Assembly (NCBI GenBank): GCA_027002825.1
Contig: JALWZG010000078.1
Span: 1 to 46,770, forward strand
DNA: 46,770 nucleotides
Direction: 5' to 3'
Origin: Caldifarciminota bacterium
GTDB taxonomy: Bacteria; Hydrothermota; Hydrothermia; LBFQ01
Both the position numbers and the translations under genes were made by a program. The notes under the pieces are model-generated. The model worked only from the letters and a program-made list of their open reading frames with translations, was not told the origin of the DNA and did not search any database. This document shows positions 24,358 to 32,229 of this stretch, piece after piece. Position 1 is the stretch's first letter; each line of letters opens with the position of its first letter.

Positions 24358-26832
24358 ATGTTCCTGTCCTTAGTCTTGGCGTCAAACTGGTACATAGTGA
24401 GGTTTGGGGATGTGAGGCGGTACGGGATAAACGACGGGAAGGTCCTTTGGAGGTTCCTGAGGGAGAGGTTTGAGGGTTTGGCCAAAAGGGTGAAGGCCGA
24501 GAACCTCGCCGATAGCGTGATCCCCCTTCCCACGGCGAACGCCCTCGCCGTCTTAACGGATAAGGGTAGGGTTTCGGCCATAGTTGAAAGGTTGTCCGCT
24601 GAGTCCTATAGGGAGGTGGATTACGTGAGCCTCGTTAAACCCATAGGCGGTGAGGTACCCCTTTCAACGGGTTCTTGGGCTTTGGACAGGGTTGGGGCGG
24701 ACTCGGCGTGGGCGCATGGTTATGACGGGGGAGGTGTTATCGTCGTGGTTATGGATACGGGCGTGGACACCACACACCCTTACATCGTATCAAAGTGGTC
24801 CGGCCTCTGGTACGATCCCGTTGAGAGAAACCCCAGGCCCGTTGAGAGCTCCTTCCCGCACGGCACAATAGTGAGTGGGGTTATAGTGGCCGACAGCACC
24901 GGGATAGCGCCGGGGGCCAGGCTGGCGGTCGTCAGGATGTTCGGGAAATACCTTACATCCTCCGAGATAACCACACACCTCGGATTCCAAAAGATACTTG
25001 AGTGGAAGATAGACAGCGGATACAACATAAGGGTGTACAACGGCTCCTGGAAGAGCGGAGGGCCGGAAGGTTCTTTGGAGTACTGGAACGACGTTTACCT
25101 GCTCAGATTGGCCGATATCATTCCGGTTTTTGCCCTCGGAAACACACCGGATGTCAACTTCTCACCCGGAAACTACCCCACGGTCATAGGTGTGGGGGCG
25201 ACCTATCAGAGCGACTCCATCGCCCACTTCTCCTCCGAGGGCCCCGCCCCCAACAGACCCCCATGGAACGACCCCGCGTACTGGCCCTACCCCTCCTGGA
25301 ACCTCCTCAAACCGGATGTGGTCGCCCCCGGAGTTGGGGTTCTGACGACCATGCCCGGAGGTGGGTTTCAGGCCTGGTCGGGTACATCCCTTTCATCCCC
25401 CCTTGTCGCAGGGGCTGTTGCGCTGCTCCTTCAGAAGGACCCTACCCTGACGTTTGAGGAGGTACATCGCCTTTTGCGGGAGGGGGCGGATACAGTTCCG
25501 TGGGGGTCTCCCTATCCCAACAACACCTACGGATGGGGGAGGTTGAACGTCTTCAACTCCCTGAACCTTCTCTCCCCTAACCCGCTGAGCGTAAAGGTGG
25601 TGGGGTGGGGTATAGAGGACGGTAGGTTTGACGGGGATGACACCCTTGTGGTGCGGGTTTTCAACCACTCCTCCTCCTCAATTTCCGCCGATTTCCACCT
25701 CACCACTCCCAACCCCTCCGTCTCAATCCCAAACCCGACCACTACGGCCACCCTACCCCCAAACGACACCTCCGTCCTCAGGTGGGGTGTTTCGGCCTTT
25801 TCCCTGGAGGACGGCGAAGAGGTACCCTTTTCCCTCCTGATAACCTCCGGAAGCGACAGCGTCCTCAACCACCTGCTCGTCTTCTACGGTAACCCCCAGA
25901 GGGGGTACGTTGACGTGGACACAGGGGCTTTGGACATATCGCTCACCCGAACGGGTAAGTGGTTCAGAATGCTCTACGAGGGAACCTCCCTGCTGTATTT
26001 GGGAAGCTTCGCCTTTGCCACGGACAGCGCGTACGTGGTTGACGCTTGGGTGGACACACTTTACAACGATCGGGATTTCTCCCCTTTGGGGACGTTTGAG
26101 GTCTTCCCCTTTGTCCCACAGGGGTGGTACATCCTTCAGGACGATTCGGGGCATCCCAACCCGAAAGGCCTGACGTTCAGGACGGCCGCCTATGCCTATC
26201 CTGGACTCGGTGAGGTGTTCCTCTCCTTCACGGTTAAGAACACCACATCTTCAACCCTGAGCGGTTATACGGCGTTTTTTGCCGATCCCGATGTCGGTAG
26301 ACCCTACAGGGACACGGGCTACACCTTTGTGTCCGAGAGGTGTATGTTGGTGGGAGCAACCGACGGCTCGTTCAACGGCTACATAGGGTTTCAGACGTCC
26401 AACTTGCCGGCAAACCTATCCTTTATAAGGAACGATGTGTGGTACGACTCCCTCTCCGATCGCACGAAGTGGAGGTTTATGAAGGGTGAACTCTCGTTTT
26501 ACGCCGATTCAACAAGGGACTGGTCCCTTGTCATATCCGCAGGTCCCTACACCCTAAACCCAGGTGATTCGGTCATGATGCACCTGAAGGTGTTTTACTC
26601 CCCCTTCCCCATCTGTCCCTTTGCCGTCTCTCAGGAGCTGAGGAGGGGCAGCGGAGGACCACCCTTTGAGGTTCACGGTTCAAGGGTCATCGCAAAGGGG
26701 AATCTCGTGATTTACGACGCGTCCGGCAGGAGGTTGTACATGCTGGAGGAGGGGGAAGGCATCCTCCTGAAGGGCGGTGTGTACTTCGTGAAGGGTGATA
26801 AGGGGTATCACAAGTTGCTGGTTAGGCCCTGA
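24358..26832 (+). CDS. S8 subtilisin-like serine peptidase with T9SS-type-A-like C-terminal domain
   Basis: VIVVVMDTGVDTTHP, FPHGTIVSGVI, SGTSLSSPLVAGAVALL; C-terminal VIYDASGRRLYML...LKGGVYFVKGDKGYHKLLVRP; in-frame TAA fixes the start. Confidence 0.9.
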   Translation: MFLSLVLASNWYIVRFGDVRRYGINDGKVLWRFLRERFEGLAKRVKAENLADSVIPLPTANALAVLTDKGRVSAIVERLSAESYREVDYVSLVKPIGGEVPLSTGSWALDRVGADSAWAHGYDGGGVIVVVMDTGVDTTHPYIVSKWSGLWYDPVERNPRPVESSFPHGTIVSGVIVADSTGIAPGARLAVVRMFGKYLTSSEITTHLGFQKILEWKIDSGYNIRVYNGSWKSGGPEGSLEYWNDVYLLRLADIIPVFALGNTPDVNFSPGNYPTVIGVGATYQSDSIAHFSSEGPAPNRPPWNDPAYWPYPSWNLLKPDVVAPGVGVLTTMPGGGFQAWSGTSLSSPLVAGAVALLLQKDPTLTFEEVHRLLREGADTVPWGSPYPNNTYGWGRLNVFNSLNLLSPNPLSVKVVGWGIEDGRFDGDDTLVVRVFNHSSSSISADFHLTTPNPSVSIPNPTTTATLPPNDTSVLRWGVSAFSLEDGEEVPFSLLITSGSDSVLNHLLVFYGNPQRGYVDVDTGALDISLTRTGKWFRMLYEGTSLLYLGSFAFATDSAYVVDAWVDTLYNDRDFSPLGTFEVFPFVPQGWYILQDDSGHPNPKGLTFRTAAYAYPGLGEVFLSFTVKNTTSSTLSGYTAFFADPDVGRPYRDTGYTFVSERCMLVGATDGSFNGYIGFQTSNLPANLSFIRNDVWYDSLSDRTKWRFMKGELSFYADSTRDWSLVISAGPYTLNPGDSVMMHLKVFYSPFPICPFAVSQELRRGSGGPPFEVHGSRVIAKGNLVIYDASGRRLYMLEEGEGILLKGGVYFVKGDKGYHKLLVRP

Positions 26833-26833
26833 T

Positions 26834-27832
26834 TCACCTTAGTGGGATCTCCTCCCATTCCACGGGTATATCCGGGCGTCTGGTGGCGGATACGAAGGTT
26901 TGACCCCTAAGGCTTTTTATCACACCCTCTATACCCTCCCTGTCAAGGTAGACGAAAGGCTCGTCCAGAACCATAACGGGTGAATCCTGGAGCTTCCTCT
27001 CAAGGAGATCCCTTACAAAGAGGACTATGGCGAGGTGTATCCTCCTCTTCTGTCCCTCTGAGGCGAACAGCTTTACGGGTTTGCCACCGAGGAGGAGGTC
27101 AAACCTGTCCCTGTGGGGACCAAAGGAGACCCTCCCCATCTCCATCTCCTTCCGGGAGAGGTTGAGCAGGGTTTTGCCGTCGGGAACGTTCGGTCTGTAG
27201 GAAAGTTTGAAACCTCCGGGTAGGAAATCGTATTTGATCTTCGTGTTTATGAGGGAGACGAACTCCGAGCGCTTTTTCACCAATCCGTCCACGTACCTGG
27301 ACATCATCCTGTTTATGGGCAGGGGATCACCCTTTCCCTGGAGCAGGATCTTTTTTTCCTTCAGGAGTTTTTTGTACTCGCTCAGGAGGGAAAAGTACTC
27401 CCCGTCCAAAAGGGAGAGCGCCCAGTCAAAGAACTTCCTCCTCTCCGCAGGGGGACCGTCCACGAAGGCGTGTTCCCTTGAGCTAAAGGAGAGGACGACA
27501 AACGTGTTGAAGACGTCCTGATACGTCCTCAAGGACCTACCGTCCTTTTTGAAGATCTTTTTCGCCGTGTTCCCCCTCTCGTCTATTTCAACGTACGCCG
27601 TCAGGTTTATGGGGGTCTCCATCCTCGTGATCCTGGCCTCAAGGAAGAAGTGCCTCTCCCCCCATTTCACAAGGGCGTAATCCCTGACCCCTCTGAAGGA
27701 CCTCGGTACGGACAGGTAGGCTATGGCCTCCAAAAGTGAGGTCTTCCCCACACCGTTGGGGCCGAGGACGAGGTTGAAACCCTCGGAGAAGTGAAAGCTT
27801 CCCCGCAAGTTCCGGAAGTTTATGCACTTCAA
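26834..27832 (-). CDS. recF: DNA replication/repair protein RecF
   Basis: MKCINFRNLRGSFHFSEGFNLVLGPNGVGKTSLLEAIAYLSVPRSFRG; SEGQKRRIHLAIVLFVRDLLE; VMVLDEPFVYLD. Confidence 0.85.
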   Translation of the reverse strand: MKCINFRNLRGSFHFSEGFNLVLGPNGVGKTSLLEAIAYLSVPRSFRGVRDYALVKWGERHFFLEARITRMETPINLTAYVEIDERGNTAKKIFKKDGRSLRTYQDVFNTFVVLSFSSREHAFVDGPPAERRKFFDWALSLLDGEYFSLLSEYKKLLKEKKILLQGKGDPLPINRMMSRYVDGLVKKRSEFVSLINTKIKYDFLPGGFKLSYRPNVPDGKTLLNLSRKEMEMGRVSFGPHRDRFDLLLGGKPVKLFASEGQKRRIHLAIVLFVRDLLERKLQDSPVMVLDEPFVYLDREGIEGVIKSLRGQTFVSATRRPDIPVEWEEIPLR

Positions 27833-27837
27833 CCTCT

Positions 27838-28656
27838 TCAGGTGTATGGCCCTTCCTCCTCCCTTGAGAAAACCTCTGCTATCAAGGCGTAGTCCTCTTC
27901 TGAGAGGGTGAATTCGGGCGACCTGAGGTTTTCCAGTAGGTGGTCCTCCCTTTCCGTCTTGAAGATCACGATAACCTTCCTGTGCCTGGTGAGGAAGTTC
28001 AGGACCACCTGAGGGACGGTCATGCCGTACTTCTGTGAGATCCCCTTTAGAACGTCCATCTTTTCACCTGAGGGCCACCTTCCTCTCCACAGGGGGAGAT
28101 ATCCGCTCAGGGTTATTCCCTTTTCCTGCGCGTAGGGGAGGAGTTTACCCTCAACCTCCCTGAAGTTGTCCAGGTTGTACTCTATCTGGTTGTTGACTAT
28201 ACGGATGTACTTCAGGGCTTCCTCCATCTCGCCTATGGAGAAGTTGCTGACACCGGCGTAGGCTATCTTTCCCTCCTCCATCAGATAGGCGAAGGCCTCC
28301 ATCGTTTCGCCAAGGGGGTACGTCCCATCGTACCAGTGGAGCAGGTAGAGGTCAACGTAGTCCGTCCTGAGCCTTCTCAAGCTCCTCTCCAGGGAGGTGA
28401 TAGTCCCCTTAAAAGAGGCGTTTTGGGGCATGACCTTTGTGGTTATGAAGACCTCATCCCTTCTACCCTTCACGGCTCTACCCACGATCTCCTCCGCCCC
28501 CTCGTACATCTCCGCCGTGTCTATGTGCCAAAGCCCCTCGTCTATAGCCCTCCTGATCGTCCTCTCCATGGCCGAGGGGTCCCGCACATCCCAAGTCCCC
28601 AAGGCGAATACGGGCAGGTTTTCCCCTGTCTTATCCAGCTCTATCTCCGGAAGCAT
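27838..28656 (-). CDS. Aldo/keto reductase
   Basis: GTWDVRDP...HIDTAEMYEGAEEIVGRAV...EVFITTKVMPQN...DLYLLHWYDG; AYAGVSNFS. Confidence 0.93.
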   Translation of the reverse strand: MLPEIELDKTGENLPVFALGTWDVRDPSAMERTIRRAIDEGLWHIDTAEMYEGAEEIVGRAVKGRRDEVFITTKVMPQNASFKGTITSLERSLRRLRTDYVDLYLLHWYDGTYPLGETMEAFAYLMEEGKIAYAGVSNFSIGEMEEALKYIRIVNNQIEYNLDNFREVEGKLLPYAQEKGITLSGYLPLWRGRWPSGEKMDVLKGISQKYGMTVPQVVLNFLTRHRKVIVIFKTEREDHLLENLRSPEFTLSEEDYALIAEVFSREEEGPYT

Positions 28657-28675
28657 CGGGGAATTCTAAAGGGTT

Positions 28676-29005
28676 TCATCGGCTGAGGAGGACCATGAGC
28701 AGGATTCCTGCACCACCCACAAAAACCCCAAGCACTCCGCCGTTAAAGGCCTTTTTCCTGCTCCTCGGCTTGAGCTCCGGTACAGGTGTGAGGTTTTCCG
28801 CAACCCCCGTATAGACCAAACATCCCAGACCACCGGCCGCCGCGGCCGATAGGAAGGGAAAAGCCCCTCCCAATGGAGATGCGGCGGCGTATCCGAGGAC
28901 CTCCAGGCTTGAGACTGCGCAACAGGAGGACACATACCAGAAATCGTCAAAGTTTTTCGGTATCACCGTATCGGGGGCGGACGCGAGCAGAAGGATGAGG
29001 GACAT
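28676..29005 (-). CDS. Small hypothetical membrane protein
   Basis: 109 aa, two to three hydrophobic segments; TAGAAT 8 nt upstream. Confidence 0.5.
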   Translation of the reverse strand: MSLILLLASAPDTVIPKNFDDFWYVSSCCAVSSLEVLGYAAASPLGGAFPFLSAAAAGGLGCLVYTGVAENLTPVPELKPRSRKKAFNGGVLGVFVGGAGILLMVLLSR

Positions 29006-29013
29006 AAGTGAGT

Positions 29014-29041
29014 ATTCTAACCCCGAGTTCGTCCTTAGAAT
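29014..29041. promoter_or_regulatory. Back-to-back divergent -10 hexamers TAGAAT (minus 29019-29014; plus 29036-29041)
   Basis: Minus: TAGAAT then 8 nt then ATG(29005); plus: TAGAAT then 5 nt then ATG(29047). Confidence 0.45.
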
Positions 29042-29046
29042 GGGGG

Positions 29047-30033
29047 ATGTTTGTGCTCTCGTTTACCGTCCACGCTGTCGGTGATGTGATGTTGGGATCG
29101 GTTACTCCCCGCCCTATCCTACCCCCGGACAGTGGGAAGGTCTTTGTGGAGAGCATAGGAGGGTATTTGACCGGGGGAGACGTGGTCTTCGGAAACCTTG
29201 AGGGTACCTTTATCAGGCCGGGTATGAGACCCTCAAAATGCTCGGAGAGGTCAAGGAAAGCGGGGAGATGCTATGAGTTCGGTATGCCCAGCCACCTCGC
29301 CCCCGTTTTGAGGGACCTCGGATTCACGGTTATGAGCCTTGACAACAACCACTCCCTTGACTACGGATGGGAAGCCTACAACCTCACGAGGTCCCTTTTG
29401 GACAGTCTCGGAATAACACCGGTTGGGAAGAGGGAGTACGCCGTTCTGGACGTCGGGGGGTTGAAGGTGGGTGTCATAGCCTTCGGTTTCGGTGGTAGCT
29501 CCTGGCACATAAAGGATGTGGAACAGGCGAAAAAACTCGTAAGGGAGTTGGACGAGAGGGCGGACGTGGTGATCGTCTCCTTCCACGGGGGTGCGGAGGG
29601 GAGAAGGGCGTTGCACGTGAAGGACCGGGTTGAACGGTTTTACGGTGAGAACAGGGGAAACGTCGTCGCGTTCTCCCGCGGTGTGGTTGACGCGGGGGCG
29701 GACCTCGTAATAGGACACGGGCCGCATGTCCTGAGGGCGTTTGAACTTTACAAGGGTAGGCTCATAGCCTACTCCCTTGGCAACTTCCTCACATACGGAA
29801 ACGTAAGCCTGAGGGGGTATAACGGCATAACGGTGATCTTAAAAGTGGAGATGGACAGTACGGGTAGGTTTCTGAGGGGACAGGTGGTACCCGTAGTGCA
29901 GAAGAGACCGGGGATACCCACGTATGATCCAAGTGCAAGGGCCGTGAAGCTCCTGCAGAGACTGATGGAGGAGGATTTTCCGAACACACCGCTCATCCTC
30001 CGGGACGACGGGGTTCTCCTTCCAAGGGAGTGA
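29047..30033 (+). CDS. CapA family protein (PGA_cap metallophosphatase-like)
   Basis: VHAVGDVMLGS...GDVVFGNLEG...VMSLDNNHSLDYG...VIVSFHGGAEG...VIGHGPHVLRAFE...YSLGNFLTYGN; ORF also open to a GTG at 29008. Confidence 0.9.
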   Translation: MFVLSFTVHAVGDVMLGSVTPRPILPPDSGKVFVESIGGYLTGGDVVFGNLEGTFIRPGMRPSKCSERSRKAGRCYEFGMPSHLAPVLRDLGFTVMSLDNNHSLDYGWEAYNLTRSLLDSLGITPVGKREYAVLDVGGLKVGVIAFGFGGSSWHIKDVEQAKKLVRELDERADVVIVSFHGGAEGRRALHVKDRVERFYGENRGNVVAFSRGVVDAGADLVIGHGPHVLRAFELYKGRLIAYSLGNFLTYGNVSLRGYNGITVILKVEMDSTGRFLRGQVVPVVQKRPGIPTYDPSARAVKLLQRLMEEDFPNTPLILRDDGVLLPRE

Positions 30034-31150
30034 TCACGATTTTCCTACCGTAAAGGCCCCAAAAGAGGGAAGTGGCGAGGGCGAGGGTTGCCGCCCAGAG
30101 AAAGGGGAACGTGTACTTCAGACCGTAAAGGTAGCCGGCTATCGGTGGGCCCACTATCCTGCCAAAAGATGAGGCCGATTGAAATGCCCCCATGACGAAG
30201 CCCCTGTCCTCAACACCCCTTGAGAGGAGGCTCAAAACCGCGGGTTGGGTCAGTCCAAAGGCCATGACCAAAAGCACGACGACGGCCACGAGAGATGGGA
30301 AGTTCGGTGAGAGGGGAACCAGGAGGGATAGGATTACGGTGACGGAGAAGGAAAGGGCTATGAGACTACCCTCTCCCACCCTCTTGGCCACTTTAACCGC
30401 ACCCGCCTGAACTGTCGCCCCGCACAGACCGGCAACCCCCATGAGATAACCCATCTCCCTCGCACCGAGGCCAAACCTATCGTTCACCAGAAGGGCCAAA
30501 ATTGACTCAAAGTTCACCATTATGAGCGTACCCACAAAACCCAACGCTACGAGTACCTTTTTGTCGGACGGCAACCCAAACGGGTTTACCCCACGGGATG
30601 GGGAGCGGGAGACGATGTTCCGGACCTTTAAAAGGGCAAAGGCAAACGCCGTCAGAGCTATCGCACCGGATACGAAAAAGGGAAAGGTCAAGCCGAAGTT
30701 GGAGGCCAACCCTCCGATAAAGGGGCCGAAGACCATACCACTCCCGAGGGCCGCACCGTAAAATCCGAAATTACGGGTCACCTTTTCGGGCGGGGATACC
30801 GCCCCTATGTAGGCGCTTGAAGAGGGAAGGGCGGCCGCCGAAAGCAGACCTCCGGCAAACCTTACGAGTACGATGTACCACACCGCAGGCACAAGAGGTA
30901 GCAGGAAGGATGTCAAGGCAAAACCCAAAGCGCCCACGGTTATACCCCACTTGTACCCAAACCTGTCGGAAAACCTCCCCCATAGGGGGGCGGAGAGGAA
31001 CTGCGCCACGGGATAGGCCGCGAATATCACGCCTATCTCAAAGGGGGAGGCCCCAACCTCCAGGGCCCAGAAGGGGAGGATGGGAAAGAGGAGGGAAAAA
31101 CCCATCATCACGACGAAGACGACGAAGACAACGGCGAGTATTCCACCCAT
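29993..31150 (-). CDS. MFS transporter (drug-efflux-like)
   Basis: 12-TM-type sequence; SAPLWGRFSDRFGYKW between TM2 and TM3; RLVRFAGGLLSAAALP. Confidence 0.88.
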   Translation of the reverse strand: MGGILAVVFVVFVVMMGFSLLFPILPFWALEVGASPFEIGVIFAAYPVAQFLSAPLWGRFSDRFGYKWGITVGALGFALTSFLLPLVPAVWYIVLVRFAGGLLSAAALPSSSAYIGAVSPPEKVTRNFGFYGAALGSGMVFGPFIGGLASNFGLTFPFFVSGAIALTAFAFALLKVRNIVSRSPSRGVNPFGLPSDKKVLVALGFVGTLIMVNFESILALLVNDRFGLGAREMGYLMGVAGLCGATVQAGAVKVAKRVGEGSLIALSFSVTVILSLLVPLSPNFPSLVAVVVLLVMAFGLTQPAVLSLLSRGVEDRGFVMGAFQSASSFGRIVGPPIAGYLYGLKYTFPFLWAATLALATSLFWGLYGRKIVITPLEGEPRRPGG

Positions 31151-31158
31151 AAGCGGTT

Positions 31159-31187
31159 ATTGTACACCCGCTTGAACGTTCGTTCAA
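31159..31187 (-). promoter_or_regulatory. Promoter TTGAAC-17-TACAAT (minus strand) for the MFS transporter, overlapping a perfect palindrome
   Basis: Minus -35 at 31187-31182, -10 at 31164-31159, 8 nt to the ATG at 31150. Confidence 0.55.
31172..31187. promoter_or_regulatory. Perfect 16-bp inverted repeat TTGAACG-TT-CGTTCAA; candidate repressor operator
   Basis: 7-bp arms, 2-nt spacer, in the divergent MFS/coiled-coil intergenic region, overlapping the minus -35. Confidence 0.55.
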
Positions 31188-31213
31188 AAACCTGCGCCCT
31201 TAGAATAAACGCA

Positions 31214-31549
31214 ATGGCCCATAAGCGCACGCATGAGGAGAGATGGATGGTTGACGAGGCCCTGAAGTACGAAAAGGATGCCGAGGTGTTGATCCGTGAA
31301 GCGGAGGAGAGGGCGAGGAGGACGGTTCAAGCGGCCGAGGAAAAGGCCCGTAAGATGGTGGAGATGGCACGTATCAAAGGTGAGAGGATGGTGAAGGCCG
31401 CGCGCACCAAGGCCAGAATAGACGCCGAGAGGAAAGGGGAGGAGATACTCCGGGAGGCCGAGAGGGTGTCCCAAGCCATCCTTTCCGAGAGGGAGCGGAG
31501 GGTAAAGAGCATATCTGAAAAACTCGTGGAGGCGGTCCTGTCGACTTGA
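31214..31549 (+). CDS. Coiled-coil protein resembling V/A-type ATPase subunit H/G
   Basis: DAEVLIREAEERARRTVQAAEEKARKMVEMARIKGERMVKAARTKARIDAERKGEEILREAERV: Ala-rich hendecad-like repeat; TAGAAT 7 nt before the ATG. Confidence 0.6.
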   Translation: MAHKRTHEERWMVDEALKYEKDAEVLIREAEERARRTVQAAEEKARKMVEMARIKGERMVKAARTKARIDAERKGEEILREAERVSQAILSERERRVKSISEKLVEAVLST

Positions 31550-32229
31550 GGGGAGAGCTCTACGTAGTGGCCACACCGCTGGGAAACCTGAGGGATATAA
31601 CCCTTAGGGCGGTTGATGTCCTCAGGAGTTGCGATCTTCTACTGTGTGAGGACACGCGCAGGGCCAAAAACCTCCTCAAGGCTTACGGGATATCCAAACC
31701 CATGCTCTCCCTCTTTGAAGGGAACGAGGAGAGGAGGACGGAGGAGGTTTTGGAGTACCTTTTGGATGGGAAAAGGGTTGCCCTCATAAGCGATGCGGGA
31801 ACCCCTCTTATATCCGATCCCGGCTACAGGTTGGTCAGAAGGTGTAGGGAGATGAACATCCCCGTTTATCCCGTCCCCGGTCCCTCGGCCGTGATAGCGG
31901 CCCTTTCCGTCTCCGGTCTTGGGACGGACAGATTCGCCTTCTTCGGGTTTCCCCCGAAGAGGAAGGGTAAGAGGTTAAGGCTTCTGGAGGAGGCGGCGAG
32001 GTTTGACGGAACCGTGGTGTTCTACGTCTCCCCCCACAGGGTCCGTAGTTTTTTGGAGGAGGTGCTACGGGTGTTCGGAGATAGGACGGTGTGCGTGTGT
32101 AGGGAGATGACCAAAATGCACGAGGAGTACATATTCGGCAGGCTCTCGGAGGTTAAGGAGAGGGTGAAGGAGAGGGGGGAGATCGTCCTCGTCATAGGGA
32201 AACCGTCTACTTCCCAAGGAGCTTCCTGA
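31546..32229 (+). CDS. rsmI: 16S rRNA (cytidine(1402)-2'-O)-methyltransferase
   Basis: LYVVATPLGNLRDITLRAVDVLRSCDLLLCEDTRRAKNLL...ALISDAGTPLISDPGYRLV...PGPSAVIAALSVSGL. Confidence 0.95.
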   Translation: MRGELYVVATPLGNLRDITLRAVDVLRSCDLLLCEDTRRAKNLLKAYGISKPMLSLFEGNEERRTEEVLEYLLDGKRVALISDAGTPLISDPGYRLVRRCREMNIPVYPVPGPSAVIAALSVSGLGTDRFAFFGFPPKRKGKRLRLLEEAARFDGTVVFYVSPHRVRSFLEEVLRVFGDRTVCVCREMTKMHEEYIFGRLSEVKERVKERGEIVLVIGKPSTSQGAS

